Shown here piece by piece: positions 32,397-42,869 of a stretch of 64,000 bases of DNA. The stretch lies in NCBI GenBank assembly GCA_021464415.1, contig CM038468.1, positions 31,608,969 to 31,672,968 on the forward strand. The letters are read 5' to 3'. Both the position numbers and the translations under genes were made by a program. Below the pieces are notes generated by a model, which did no database searches, was not told where the DNA came from, and saw only the letters and a program-made list of their open reading frames with translations. The stretch is from Lonicera japonica. Taxonomy: Eukaryota > Streptophyta > Magnoliopsida > Dipsacales > Caprifoliaceae. Within the stretch, counting starts at the first letter, position 1, and every line of letters begins with the position of its first letter.

Positions 32397-34121
32397 GTGG
32401 ATAGTGAGTTGGGAAGTTCAGTACTTGTACAAGGTACACAAACACAAGTAGTGCTTCGTTGTAGTGGGAGGGTTGTACGTAAACCCGACCGTTTTATGTT
32501 CTTGGGAGAGTCTTATGACAAGGTCCCTGATGAACACGAAATGGATCCTTTTAACTACAATGAAGCACTTCAAGATAAAGATGCAGAAAAATGGCAAACC
32601 GCTATGAAATCTGAAATGGAGTCCATGTACTCTAATAAAGTCTGGGATCTTGTAGAACCACCCGAAGGGATAAAACCCATCGGATGTAAGTGGGTATATA
32701 AGAGAAAGAGAGGAGCAGACGGGAAGGTGGAAACCTTTAAGGAAAGGCTTGTTGCAAAAGGGTTCACTCAGAAAGAAGGAATCGATTATGATGAAACCTT
32801 TTCACTGGTTGCCATGCTAAAGTCTATTCGGATTCTCTTATCCATTGCGGCTCATCTTGATTACGAGATTTGGCAAATGGATGTCAAGACAGCTTTCCTT
32901 AATGGAAGTCTTGATGAAAGCATCTATATGATGCAGCCAGATGGATTCATAGCAAAGGGCCAAGAGCATATGTTGTGCAAGCTTAAGAAGTCTATTTATG
33001 GGCTTAAGCAAGCGTCTAGATCTGGGAACATTCGTTTTGATCAGGCAGTCAAGTCTTTTGGTTTTGATCAATGTCCAGATGAGTCTTGTATGTACAAAAG
33101 GTGCAACGAAAACGCAGTGGTATTTCTGGTATTGTACGTAGATGATATCTTACTTATTGGGAACGATATGGGGTTATTATCTTCAGTGAGGGTATGGTTA
33201 TCAAGTCAATTCGATATGAAGGACTTGGGAGAAGCTAGTCACATCCTTGGTATTAAGCTTATGCGAGATCGGAAAAATAGGATGTTGGGCTTGTCACAAG
33301 CTACTTATATTGATACAATTCTTTCCAGATTTAGTATGCAGGATTCCAAGAAAGGGTTTCTCCCTTTCAGGCATGGAATCACTCTATCCAAGGATCAGTG
33401 TCCTAAGACACCTGATAAGATAGAGAAAATGAAGGCAGTTCCTTATGCCTCGGCAGTAGGAAGCTCCATGTATGCTATGTTGTGTACTAGACCAGACATC
33501 TGCTTTGCTGTTGGCATGGTTAGCAGATATCAGTCTAATCCAGGGCAAGAACACTGGACTGCGGTAAAACATATACTCAAATACCTTAAAAGGACTCAAG
33601 ATCTTATGTTGGTTTACCAGGCAGATAGTTTGGTGCCCATTGGGTACATAGACTCGGATTTTCAGTCAGATAGGGATTCTAGAAAGTCAACTTCGGGATA
33701 TGTGTTTACTCTAGGAGGTGGGGCCATTAGTTGGAGGAGTATTAAGCAGTCTTGTATTGCTGGCTCCACCATGAAAGCTGAATATGTGGCTGCTTCAGAA
33801 GCGGCTAAGGAGGCAGTTTGGCTCAGAAACTTTCTTATGGATCTAGATGTGGTACCTTCAGTGCATTCAGCTATTACACTTTATTGTGATAATAGTGGAG
33901 CAGTTGCAAATTCGAATGAGCCAAGGACTCATAAGAAGGGAAAACACATAGAGTGCAAATATCATCTAATTAGAGATATTGTGCAGAGAGGCGATGTCAT
34001 AGTGACTAAGATTGCATCAGGGGACAACCTAGCTGATCCTTTTACGAAGAGCTTACCGGCCAAGACTTTTGAAAGTCACGTTGAGGGAATGGGGGTGAGG
34101 TGCATAGCTGCATGGCTTTGA
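32397..34121 (+). pseudogene. copia reverse transcriptase and RNase H (574 open codons)
   Basis: A continuous frame to the natural stop. Reverse transcriptase blocks: GCKWVYKRKRG, LVAKGFTQKEGIDYDETFS, QMDVKTAFLNGSLDESIYM, KSIYGLKQASRS and the catalytic LYVDDILLIGND. RNase H blocks: GYIDSDFQSDRDSRKSTSGY, AEYVAASEAAKEAVWL, LYCDNSGAVA and NLADPFTKSLP. The residue after the QAS-RS block is Gly where Trp is usual. The catalytic Asp pair is intact. It is a part of a polyprotein that is stopped upstream, so no full product is expected, but this segment is nearly unchanged. Confidence 0.92.
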
Positions 34122-34123
34122 GT

Positions 34124-34136
34124 CTAACTGGGAGAT
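34124..34136 (+). other. polypurine tract of the nested copia
   Basis: GGGAGAT just before the 3' LTR TG. Confidence 0.65.
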
Positions 34137-35436
34137 TGTTAGAGTGATATACTAAAAGCCATGATTTTATTATTGTTGGTTTTGATATATAGACTCAGTT
34201 TTGCTTTTTAATGAGAATCTTTATGGGCAATGGTTGCATTATATTTTTTTATTTAAATATTATGCATTTGTGTGTCTTTTATTCCATATAGTAGATGATT
34301 TGGTGTGTAGAGTATAGCTTACACACAGAGGTTCATATCATCGGTTCTTGTGGAATATAAGTTCATTGGTTCACGGTCTTAGATGGAATTGGACAACCAT
34401 CAGTAGGATTGTAGCACAAGTTTTAGTAGTTTATCTTGACTACAGAAAACGGTATAGTTTTAACTCGTTGTGCTAGTACACTTTGTATGTATTGAACAGG
34501 ACCAATTTGGGTTAATTTTTTTTATACTGACTATATAAAACAATTTAAAATTCCATGGTTATTATGATTACTTATGCTCTTAATCTTGAAATAATTAATA
34601 GACATATATATGTAGTGTTTGTTGTTTTGACTCATTAAAAGTGAGATTCATTTATGGATCAATAATTTTCGTGAATTGGATGGCGACACTATATGTATGA
34701 TGAATATTAATTATTGACGGAATCCACGTCCCGGTATAGGGATTGATGGTAACCCCTTGAGAAGCTTATAAGTTTTGATCATGTCAAACCCTGCAGGTGG
34801 ATTATGTTAATCCGACATGTCAAATAAGTTAAGTGGTACGCTCAAGGATTAAGAAGTCATTTAAATATAATTGTCAGTAATTTAATTTTAAATGACGGTT
34901 ATCTGAAATCTTAACGTGGGGAGAATAGTAAGTATTTAATAACAAGGAGCTCGAAATATAATTTTGAGATAAGGATGGGAGTGCAATTATAATTCTTTAG
35001 TGGTGTGAATTATAATTTATGGAAGAAATCAATTCTTAGTCGAATTAGGATTCCAATTTTCCATAGTAAGCCCAAACATTTATTTCTCCTGAGGGTCCCT
35101 ATCGTAGCCTTACATATATGCCAGCCTTGCCTCTCCTCTCGACACAATAATTCTCACGAATTTAGGGTTTGTGCCGTAGAGAGTAAAGAAGGAGATCTTG
35201 GTGATACCGCAGCCCACACTCGGTACAGGATTGCACGGCGTAAAGAATACGATAGAAGATCTTGAGGTTCTATCGAGCTCGTGTTCTCGATTCGTCTCCA
35301 TCAACCCTTGTTCGTGCTGAGACGAGATCAAACCAGAGAGATCTCGAAGGTAAAATCCGATTCCGCACTTAGGTTTTACATAAAATTTTTGTTCGGTCTA
35401 TACGCAATATTAAACAATTCTGGAACTAAGTTTCCA
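34137..35436 (+). repeat. 3' LTR of the nested copia element
   Basis: Begins TGTTAGAGTGATATAC and ends AGTTTCCA; 1,300 bp, nearly identical to 27,114-28,414 with about 30 differences counted by eye. Confidence 0.92.
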
Positions 35437-36213
35437 TTACCTAATACCTTTATGCTCTTAATGAATCGTGTATTAAAGTCATTCATTAGCAAAATTATCG
35501 TGGTCTATTTTGATGATATCCTGATTTATAGCAAGAGTCTAGATGATCATGTTATGCATTTGAAATATGTTTTAAATGTCTTGCATAGGGAGAAGTTATA
35601 TGCTAACCTGAAAAAGTGCACCTTTTATACGGATAAGCTTGTATTTCTTGGTTTTGTTGTAAGTGCACAAGGGATTCAGGTTGATGAAGAAAAAGTGAAG
35701 GCTATCCAAGAATGGCAAAGTCCTCAGTGTTGGACAAATGCGGAGTTTTCATAGACTTGCTGGTTTCTATCGGCGATTCGTGAAGGATTTTAGCACGATC
35801 GTGACGCTATTGACTGAGGTGATCAAGAAGAATGTTGGGTTCAAATGGGGAGAGGAGCAAGAGAAGGTATTCCAATTACTACAAAGCAAGCTAAGTAACC
35901 CCCCTTGCTATCTTTACCTAACTTTTCAAAAACTTTTGAAATTGAATGTGATGCTTCAGGAAATGGTATTGATGTTGTTCTTATGCAGGAAGGGAAGCCA
36001 ATAGCATACTTTAGTGAGAAGCTAGGTGGAGCGACCTTAAATTACCCTACCTACGACAATGAGCTTTATGCATTGGTGAGAGCATTGGATACATGGCAGC
36101 ACTATCTTTGGCCGAAGGAGTTCGTGATTCACACGGATCATGAATCGTTGAAGCACTTGAAAGGACAACAAATGTTGAACAATTGCCATGCCAAATGGGT
36201 GGAGTTCATATAG
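35437..36213 (+). pseudogene. gypsy reverse transcriptase second half and RNase H
   Basis: Opens with [14 protein letters not shown], continuing the frame left at 27,113, then the catalytic [13 protein letters not shown], then the thumb block [18 protein letters not shown]. RNase H shows [29 protein letters not shown] and [11 protein letters not shown]. Two compensating frameshifts lie at about 35,735 and 35,900, and a TAG stands at 36,211. Otherwise one frame runs through. Confidence 0.9.
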
Positions 36214-37296
36214 ACTTTCCCATATGTGATCAAGTACAAGCAAGGTAAAGTGAATGTTGTAGCATATGCTTTGTCGCACAGGTATGCTTTAATTGATACT
36301 TTAGATGCTAAATTGCTTAGATTTGAGTACATCAAGGATTTGTATTGTGATGATGCTGATTTTAGAGATATCTTTAATGCATGTGAAAAAGTGGCGTTTG
36401 ATAAGTATTTTAGGCATGATAGATTCTTAATGCGTGAAAATAAAATTTATGTACCTAAATGTTCATTGTGTGAATTGCTTATGAAAGAGGCTCATGTTGA
36501 AAGTCTAATAGGACACTTTGGTATAGCTAAGACTTTAGAAGTATTGCGAGAACACTTTTTCTGACCTCACATGAAAAGAGATGTTGAAAGAATTTGTGAG
36601 AGATGTGTTACTTGTAAGAAAGTAAAGTCTAAGTTAAACCCCCATGGTTTATACACTCTATTGCCCATTCCAAGTGACCATTGGGTTGATATTTCTATGG
36701 ATTTTATGTTGAGTTTGCCTAGGACTAAACATGGGAATGATTATGTTTTCGTGATGGTTGATAGATTTTATAAAATGGCTCATTTCATTGCTTGTCATAA
36801 AACTGATGATTCACCACGAATTGCTAATTTGTTCTTTAAAGAAATTGGGCGTTTGCATTGCATGCCTAGAACTAATGTTTCTGATAGAGATGTAAAGTTT
36901 TTGAGCTACTTTTGGAAGACTTTGTGGGGAAAGTTGGGTATTAAATTTTTGTTTTCTACTACATGTCATCCCCAAACTGATGGTCAAACAGAAGTAGTAA
37001 ATAGAACTCTGCCCGCTTTGTTGCGTGCCATCATCAAAAAGAATTTGAAAGAATGGGAAGAATGTTTGCCTCATGTTGAGTTTGCATATAATCGATCTGT
37101 TCATTATGCATCTAAGTTTTCTCCTTTTGAGATTGTGTATGGTTTTAATCCGTTGGCTCATTTGGATTATTACCATTACCTGTTAAGCATGCTAACCTAG
37201 ATAGCAAGAAGAATGCTGAGTTTGTTAGATAGATTCATGAGAAGGTGAGGCAAAACATTGAAAGAAGAACTGAGCAATATGTAAGGAAGGAAGAAG
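36214..37296 (+). pseudogene. gypsy integrase zinc finger and DDE core
   Basis: HHCC region: HVESLIGHFG with CERCVTCKK. Core: [20 protein letters not shown] with VDRF, then [14 protein letters not shown], then [15 protein letters not shown], giving D, D and E. A TGA at 36,562 sits between finger and core. The frame shifts near 37,195. Confidence 0.9.
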
Positions 37297-37704
37297 GTGG
37301 TTTTCGAACCAGGCGATTGGGTTTTGTTGCACCTAAAGAAGGAGAGCTTTTCAGTTCAAAGGTGTTCTAAGCTGTTACCGAGAAGAGATGAATCATTTCA
37401 AGTCGTGCAAATGATCAATGACAATGTATACAAACTTGATTTGCCAGGTGAGTATAATATGAGTGCTACATTTAATGTTGCTGATATAAGTCCATTTAGT
37501 GCAGGTGACGAATTGAGGACAATTCCTTTTCAAGAGGAGGGGAATGATGAGTCCAAGGATAGCACTGGAGATGGATCATGGAGTAAAGACTATGCAGACC
37601 CCATCCGGGTTCCAAGTGGTCCAATCACCCGAGCTAGAGCCAAGAAGATCAAGGAAGCACTTATGGCCATGGTCCAATATTTGATAAGTAAAACTGGAGC
37701 TTGA
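37297..37704 (+). pseudogene. gypsy integrase C-terminal part
   Basis: VFEPGDWVLLHLKKESF and DLPGEYNMSATFNVADISPF are the GPY/F-like C-terminal module, followed by an acidic linker and a TRARAKKIKEAL tail. I see no clear chromodomain. This layout suggests a chromovirus-related or CRM-like lineage, only tentatively. Confidence 0.8.
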
Positions 37705-37734
37705 AGAAGCATTCAAGGAGATGGAGAACGAAAA

Positions 37735-38282
37735 TGGAGAATAATGCTTAGCGAAGAAGACGTAGAATAAAGACGGCGTTTTATTATTGTTTTATTTATT
37801 TTACATTGTTTAAGGCCCAAGGATTATGGGTAATTAGTATTTAGAGTTATGGGCCTGCTAAGAATGTTTTTTTGGGCTTGTTTAGAGTGTCTCATTATTT
37901 TCGAATTGGGCTTGTTTTGTTAATTTCGTTTTTTTTGTTAATTTGTTTAGGTTTATTATATTTTCTCCTATTTAAAGAAGATAACACTATTGTTTGGAGG
38001 CAGCCTTTAATTTAATACGAATTTGAGTGTTTTCACCTCTTGCGTTCTAAGAACGTCTCGAACAACCATAATTAGGGTTCTTATTATTCTTTGACTTAGC
38101 AATCAATTAATCTATTAATTGATTATTCGTCTTCGACTATACCAAGGTTCTTTCTCGTTTTAGGGATTGGATCGATGTTCCACCTCCATTAACTTCGCGT
38201 GATTCCAAGGTTCTTGCGTCTTCAAACGTCAAGGGTTGCGGATCCATCTTACTTAGATAGAATACGATCGCAGTTCGTATCA
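37735..38282 (+). repeat. presumed 3' LTR of the gypsy element
   Basis: Non-coding DNA after the polyprotein, with a TATTTAAAGAAG box and ending GTTCGTATCA. Start is uncertain because no 5' LTR is left for comparison; the end is set where transposase coding sequence begins on the other strand. Confidence 0.5.
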
Positions 38283-38590
38283 CTGACTCCCTCAACCAAA
38301 CCAATAACTAAGCACCCTCTTGCATTAAGAATGCATTTGTTGAAGTTCTTACACATATTATTCACTAACATGTTAATAAATGTGGGAAAATGGGATCTAG
38401 ATCAAAATTGTGGTGGCTTATCATTGACCTATGCATAAGCATCTTGACTAGCCTCAAATATCTTGAACATTGCATATTCAAAATATGCCATATTTGAAGC
38501 TTGAGTTGCATTCTATATTGCACTCTTAGTAACACAAACTCAAAGCCAAGCAGCAATCATTTTTGTTTGTCTAAAATGAAGGTACATTCT
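38283..38590 (-). pseudogene. MULE transposase, C-terminal region
   Basis: In changing frames the minus strand gives ATQASNMAYFEYAMFKIFEA, then NDKPPQF, then HFPTFINMLVNNMCKNFNKC and ILNARG. These match the order of conserved blocks after the catalytic core in plant mudrA-like proteins. A deletion separates it from the core. Confidence 0.65.
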
Positions 38591-38592
38591 TC

Positions 38593-39345
38593 TTACTTAT
38601 CAATGAAAAAATCTTGGCTTAATGATTCTAAAATCCAAGTCCATGACTTCTTAGTTTCACCCTCAACCATAGCATAAGCAAAAAGGAACATACAATTATT
38701 GGCATCTACATCTATGGCTAGCAGTAACATGCCTTCATGTGCTCCCTTTAAATACCAACCATTAAGCCGAACCAATCTCCTACACCCTACTTTAAAACCC
38801 TTTTTACAAGCTTAAATGTAGACATATAATCTTTCAAATCTAGGCTCACCCAACTCCATTGTACCATCTACTAACTTCAGAAAAATAGTTGTACCAGGGT
38901 TGGTTCTTCTTACTTCCTCTATATAACTCCACAAACTACCAAATTGTTCAGCATACGAACCATTAATGAGCTTAAGTGCTTTATTTCTGGTCCTATAGAT
39001 TTGTGACTTTGACACTTGAACAACATGTTCTTTCAAAACCGTTTCAGTAAAACAATTTATCAGGATATTAGGATTGGACCTAAATGTATCCACATAAGTC
39101 TCTGAAAGCCATCTAGAGTTTACATGTATATTTTTAAACTTCCGACTATACTTGTGCTTATCATAAAATGTGTTTATTTGCATGTTAAAACTATCTTGCA
39201 TTTTGGAAGAATATAAAAACCAGAGACACTCATCACTACTAATGCACATTGCCTTCACCCTTAATGCCTCATATCTTACTATTCTAATGTTTTTACCATT
39301 CTTGATTGAATAACTTTTAATGGCATCTTTTAACACTTTATGATC
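38593..39345 (-). pseudogene. MULE transposase, DNA-binding and catalytic core
   Basis: Minus strand 39,336-38,812: KDAIKSYSIKNGKNIRIVRY, then WLSETYVDTFRSNPN and SQIYRTRNKALKLINGSY, the DNA-binding and linker regions of mudrA. After a stop (38,812) the core reads RLVRLNGWYLKGAHEGMLLL and DVDANNCMFLFAYAMVEGE. The first catalytic Asp of the usual LDGCHLKG motif is Asn here, and the Cys is Trp. The transposase is therefore dead as well as truncated. Confidence 0.85.
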
Positions 39346-39469
39346 ATTAAAGATTATTCCAAGTTTAAAAGTGGGATTTTTTTAAGTACAGCATTAAAAA
39401 CAGGAAAGCTCGTATTTCTTTCACCTTTTTTTTTTGATTCAATGCCATTATTTACTCATCACAATCAAC

Positions 39470-39966
39470 TTCATTATCTGAAACAACTAATTTCCCTTTC
39501 CCTTTCCCCTTCCCCTTCCCTTTTATTGGCTGGCTACCATGTTCATTCACTGGCTCTTTCCCTTTCCTTTTTACTGGTTCATTCACTGGCTCTTCATTCT
39601 CTACCTTATTATCCCCTTCATTAACTCCCTCATTCTATTCCTCATTTTCTACCTCATTTTCCACCTCATTTTGTACATCATCATAGTCATGCACATTGAA
39701 GCTTTCATACTCAGAACTACTGTTATCACTACCACTACTTACTTCTGTAAGAATAGGTGGGGTTTTTTCAATTGGTTTCATTTTCTTAGGTGTAGCCACT
39801 TTAATTGGGGACTGCACACCAAATAAAGCTCAACCTCACCATCCTTGTTAAAGTGACCCCCATGATGCGATTTTATGGTAAAGAAATAAGATGAAGGACC
39901 TGCATTTTGGTTCCCACAGTAGTGAAAACTGATTAAATAAGGACCACCATTAACAAAAGCAAACAT
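39470..39966 (-). pseudogene. MULE transposase, N-terminal acidic and Lys-Gly region
   Basis: ATG at 39,966; KSHHGGHFNKDGEVELY is the N-terminal block of plant mudrA proteins. After a frame change follow a Ser/Asp-rich stretch (SGSDNSSSEYES), E-N-E-V repeats and GKGKGKGKGK. Frameshifted. Confidence 0.65.
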
Positions 39967-40574
39967 GTTTTAATGTTTCATCTGAAAGAGGATATAACAA
40001 CAAACAAATATATAGCTTAGAGGCAACAGTGGAGAAGGGGACCACTTCAATAGAATGAGGCGAACAATAAATAAATAACTAAAGTACAAAACCATAAATA
40101 TCTAAACAACAAACAAACAATAAAAGCAACCAACATTCAATTTCACATACACATGCAACAAGAAATAAAGTAATAAAGTAATAAAGAATAAACAACTAAC
40201 TTTAAATAAGGCCACCTAAATCAACAAGGTCATCCGTTCTTAAATACCGCCCCATTGCGATTCTACCAGCCTTCACCTTTTGCAGCAGTCGTTTGTGTAG
40301 AGGAAGGGTAATTTTAAGGTTCTTGGCAAGTATAAAATGGGAACTAGGTTTTAACCGTGGGTGGGGAAGGGATGGAATTAGGAGAAATGGTCTAAAATGC
40401 CTTGCACATGATAGGCACACGGGCCTCTCCGTTAGTGTTTTAAACGACACATCCAAAAATGGACAAGAGTGAAACTCGCTCAAAACTTCATGGTTTTATG
40501 AGTGACTTTCAAAACTTCATGTTTAAAGGAGTAAAACAGGCCAAACTTCATGGGTGCTACATGTAATTAACTCC
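39967..40574. other. MULE 5' untranslated and terminal region
   Basis: The minus-strand frame 40,202-40,483 has no recognisable domain and is more likely leader sequence. Three AAACTTCATG words (40,486, 40,513, 40,540) are spaced by about 27 bp, likely transposase-binding repeats. Confidence 0.45.
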
Positions 40575-40575
40575 C

Positions 40576-41255
40576 AATTTTCCGTGTCTGAAAGAAGTAA
40601 TTCTAATTTCTATAAAAATTGTGGTTGATTTATCTTTTAAATTTTTTTAATTGCAATTTCTCATATTCGATCATATATGTAGGATTTTAAAAATGAGGTG
40701 AATTATAATTTCATTTGTTTGGATAGTTACAAAATCTTATTTAAAGGAGATACAAAATTTCGCTAAAACAAGAATTGGAGGATGGCACCTCATTTTTTTT
40801 TTAAAAAAGATTAACTTAAAAATTTTGTTCACCAAAATCATGCAGATTTCGCTAATGTGAAATCCCAATTTTTTCGCTCATCAAGTTTTTCACACCTCAA
40901 ATCTTAACTTTTGTTCAAATGAGTTTAACTTCTCCAACTAAACATAAGGTAAATCTTTTGTTTAATAAATGGGATATGGTCCATATGGAGTTATAACTTT
41001 GTGTGAACTGTGTAAATTTAACTAAAGTTATGTTGTGTGCAAGAATTCCTTAATTTTTAGACCTAACTGGATATTCTTTTGATAGCAAATTAGGACATGA
41101 ATTAGTATTTTGCATATCCATTAGATACTCAAACCGGATTTAGATACAACATGGGCATCCATATTCGATACAATCCATTGACATGTCTTATTTTTCGGAC
41201 TAGGATATCCAAAGGTGTGCATTTTTTTTCTTGTTTTTTCAAAATAAGAATATTA
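40576..41255. other. no gene seen
   Basis: AT-rich spacer. Nothing recognisable. Confidence 0.45.
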
Positions 41256-41744
41256 GAGCATCTCTAATAGTTGTGTAAATATTAAGGTGTAAATATGTTG
41301 TGTAAACCCACTTTTACACAAAACTTGAAGTATAAAAAAGTTGTACGTACTCCGGTGATAGTTTTGCAAAGAATAAAAAAATTGTACTCTGGTGACAGTT
41401 TTGCAAACTCTTGTGTAAAATTTGAAATATTCAATAAGATATCAACACATGTTAAATGTCAATTTACAAAATTTAATATTATTTTTTCTTGAATTTTTCT
41501 AGAGTTTTTCTATATATAATTTTACCATAACAATGGATCTTGTTTTGTAAGTCTTAATGAGTATATTTTAAATATGTAATTTTTATTAAAATATATATTT
41601 TATATTAAAAATTATTACATTTTAAAGTTTTATAAAAAAAATATAAAGATAGAGAATGTTGTTATGGTAGTGCAAATTGAAGTTGTATTTTACACATCTG
41701 TTTTACACAAAATACAAACGTAAAAGACTGCTAGAGATGAAATA
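41256..41744. mobile_element. ~490-bp MITE-like element, copy 1
   Basis: Ends GAGCATCTCTAATAG and, inverted, CATCTCTAGCAGTCTT. The interior (TATATTAAAAATTATTACAT) matches copy 2 in reverse complement. No coding capacity. Confidence 0.55.
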
Positions 41745-42600
41745 TTTTGCAAATTGTGTAAATTTTAAACAAAACAAAATTATAGAAATCTCTTAGCAAT
41801 TTATAATATCCAAGAAAAGGAATTAAATTACAAAGTGAAGTGAAGCCAATCAAAAACCCAAACTCTATTGATGAAAACACTATCATCTCATCTTGTAGAA
41901 GCAATTAAGAACCCTAGAGCATATCCAAAACTCCAATAGTAGTGTATATTATTGTTTTGTGTAAAATTTACAAAACTTGGAAAAATTTCAATCTCCAACG
42001 GTCCTTAAAATTCTTTTTTTTTTTTTGTAAAATAGATCTGTAAATACACTCTAAGTTTACACTGCTAGGCTAACTTTTTCTCTCTCAATCTTTTTTTATA
42101 AAACTTTAAAATGTAATAATTTTTAATATAATATATATATATATATTAATAAAAATTATATATTTGAAATCCATTCATCAAGACCAAGAAATCAAGATAC
42201 ATTGTCATTATTGGTTTATTCAAATTTTACACAAAAGTTTACAAAACTACCATTGGAGCATATATTTTTTTAGACTTCAAGATTTGTAAAAATGACATGA
42301 AATACATAAGATTTACACAACAATGTTTACACTACGGTCATAAATGCTCTAAATAAATAAATAAAAAGGAAAAAAAAAGTAACTAAATAAACTTAATTTT
42401 CCCTGAAAAAAACCTAAGTTTGAATTGGCAACAAATGAAAACCTAACAATTCATTCATCAAAATGACAACCAAGAACCCATACATTCATACATTGAGAAA
42501 TAGTAATTAGCAATCATTCATTCATGAATAAGTAGAAATAATCATCATGTGAAAGTCTGGTGAAGAATAATAAGAAATCAAATAAAATAATAACAACCAA
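41745..42600 (-). pseudogene. copy of the family's first-intron region
   Basis: 41,780-41,915 and 42,352-42,560 match 18,605-18,960 in order and orientation (CATCTCATCTTGTA-AAGCAATTAAGAACCCTA; ATGACAACCAA-AACCC). No exon is visible. The MITE-like element at 41,917-42,349 interrupts it. Confidence 0.5.
41917..42349. mobile_element. 433-bp MITE-like element, copy 2, TA target duplication
   Basis: Ends GAGCAT...ATGCTC and is flanked by TA on both sides (41,915-41,916; 42,350-42,351). The paralogous region at 18,726-18,732 reads CCCTAAATA with no insert, an empty site that supports a TA duplication. It is inverted relative to copy 1. Confidence 0.65.
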
Positions 42601-42790
42601 AGCCGAATCACCCTTTGTGCCGAAATCAATCGTGCCAATCTTCATGTCGGACCATTGATCCAGACCTAACCCCGGTAGTTAGCGTGCTGGATCTCACCTC
42701 GGAAGGCAATTGTGCAGGATCTCGCCCCGAACGTCAACGTGCCAAATTGATGGCAACCATGCCGGACAACCATCACGTAGGATATCTATA
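42600..42790. other. GC-rich unidentified island
   Basis: About 190 bp of much higher GC than the surroundings, with two imperfect copies of a CGTGC-GGATCTC-CC motif. A 67-codon plus-strand frame (42,615-42,818) overlaps it without known features. Could be a retroelement LTR fragment. Confidence 0.3.
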
Positions 42791-42861
42791 TCTATCATTC
42801 TGCTCACTGCATGTATGATTTCAAGATTTGGTTTCAAACTCAAGTTTGTCTTTTAGTTACC

Positions 42862-42869
42862 ATCTTATG
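42862..42869. repeat. 8-bp target duplication ATCTTATG (left)
   Basis: Repeated exactly at 43,896-43,903. Confidence 0.92.

Larger units (their letters stand above)
27114..35436 (+). mobile_element. Ty1/copia retrotransposon with 1.3-kb LTRs nested in the gypsy element
   Basis: Length 8,323 bp. LTRs of 1,301 and 1,300 bp, a degenerate primer site, a 1.5-kb leader and one long polyprotein frame. By eye the LTRs differ by roughly 2-3%. Subtracting 8,323 bp keeps the gypsy frame in register and leaves one extra codon, so the insertion is precise, yet I find no matching 5-bp target duplication (ATGCT on the left, TTACC on the right). It is much better preserved than the gypsy host, as expected for the younger layer. 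Lineage is not assigned; reverse transcriptase phylogeny would decide. Confidence 0.93.
35437..38282 (+). mobile_element. Ty3/gypsy retrotransposon, right part
   Basis: Second half of the gypsy element from mid reverse transcriptase through RNase H, integrase and a presumed 3' LTR that ends TATCA at 38,282. Mutator-like transposase sequence starts immediately after, so the element probably inserted into that gene. Confidence 0.85.
38283..40575 (-). mobile_element. Mutator-like element (MULE) remnant
   Basis: Minus-strand mudrA-like transposase gene with its outer end at 40,440-40,575 (GGGAGTTAATTACATGTAGC read from the right). The opposite end is lost at the gypsy junction. No 9-bp target duplication can be checked. 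Confidence 0.75.

Noticed and set aside
35737..36279. Overlapping minus-strand frames within the gypsy pol
   Set aside because: They are shadows of the RNase H reading on the plus strand.
39340..39826. Two plus-strand hydrophobic frames of about 95 codons
   Set aside because: They are antisense to the acidic and Lys-Gly region of the MULE transposase.
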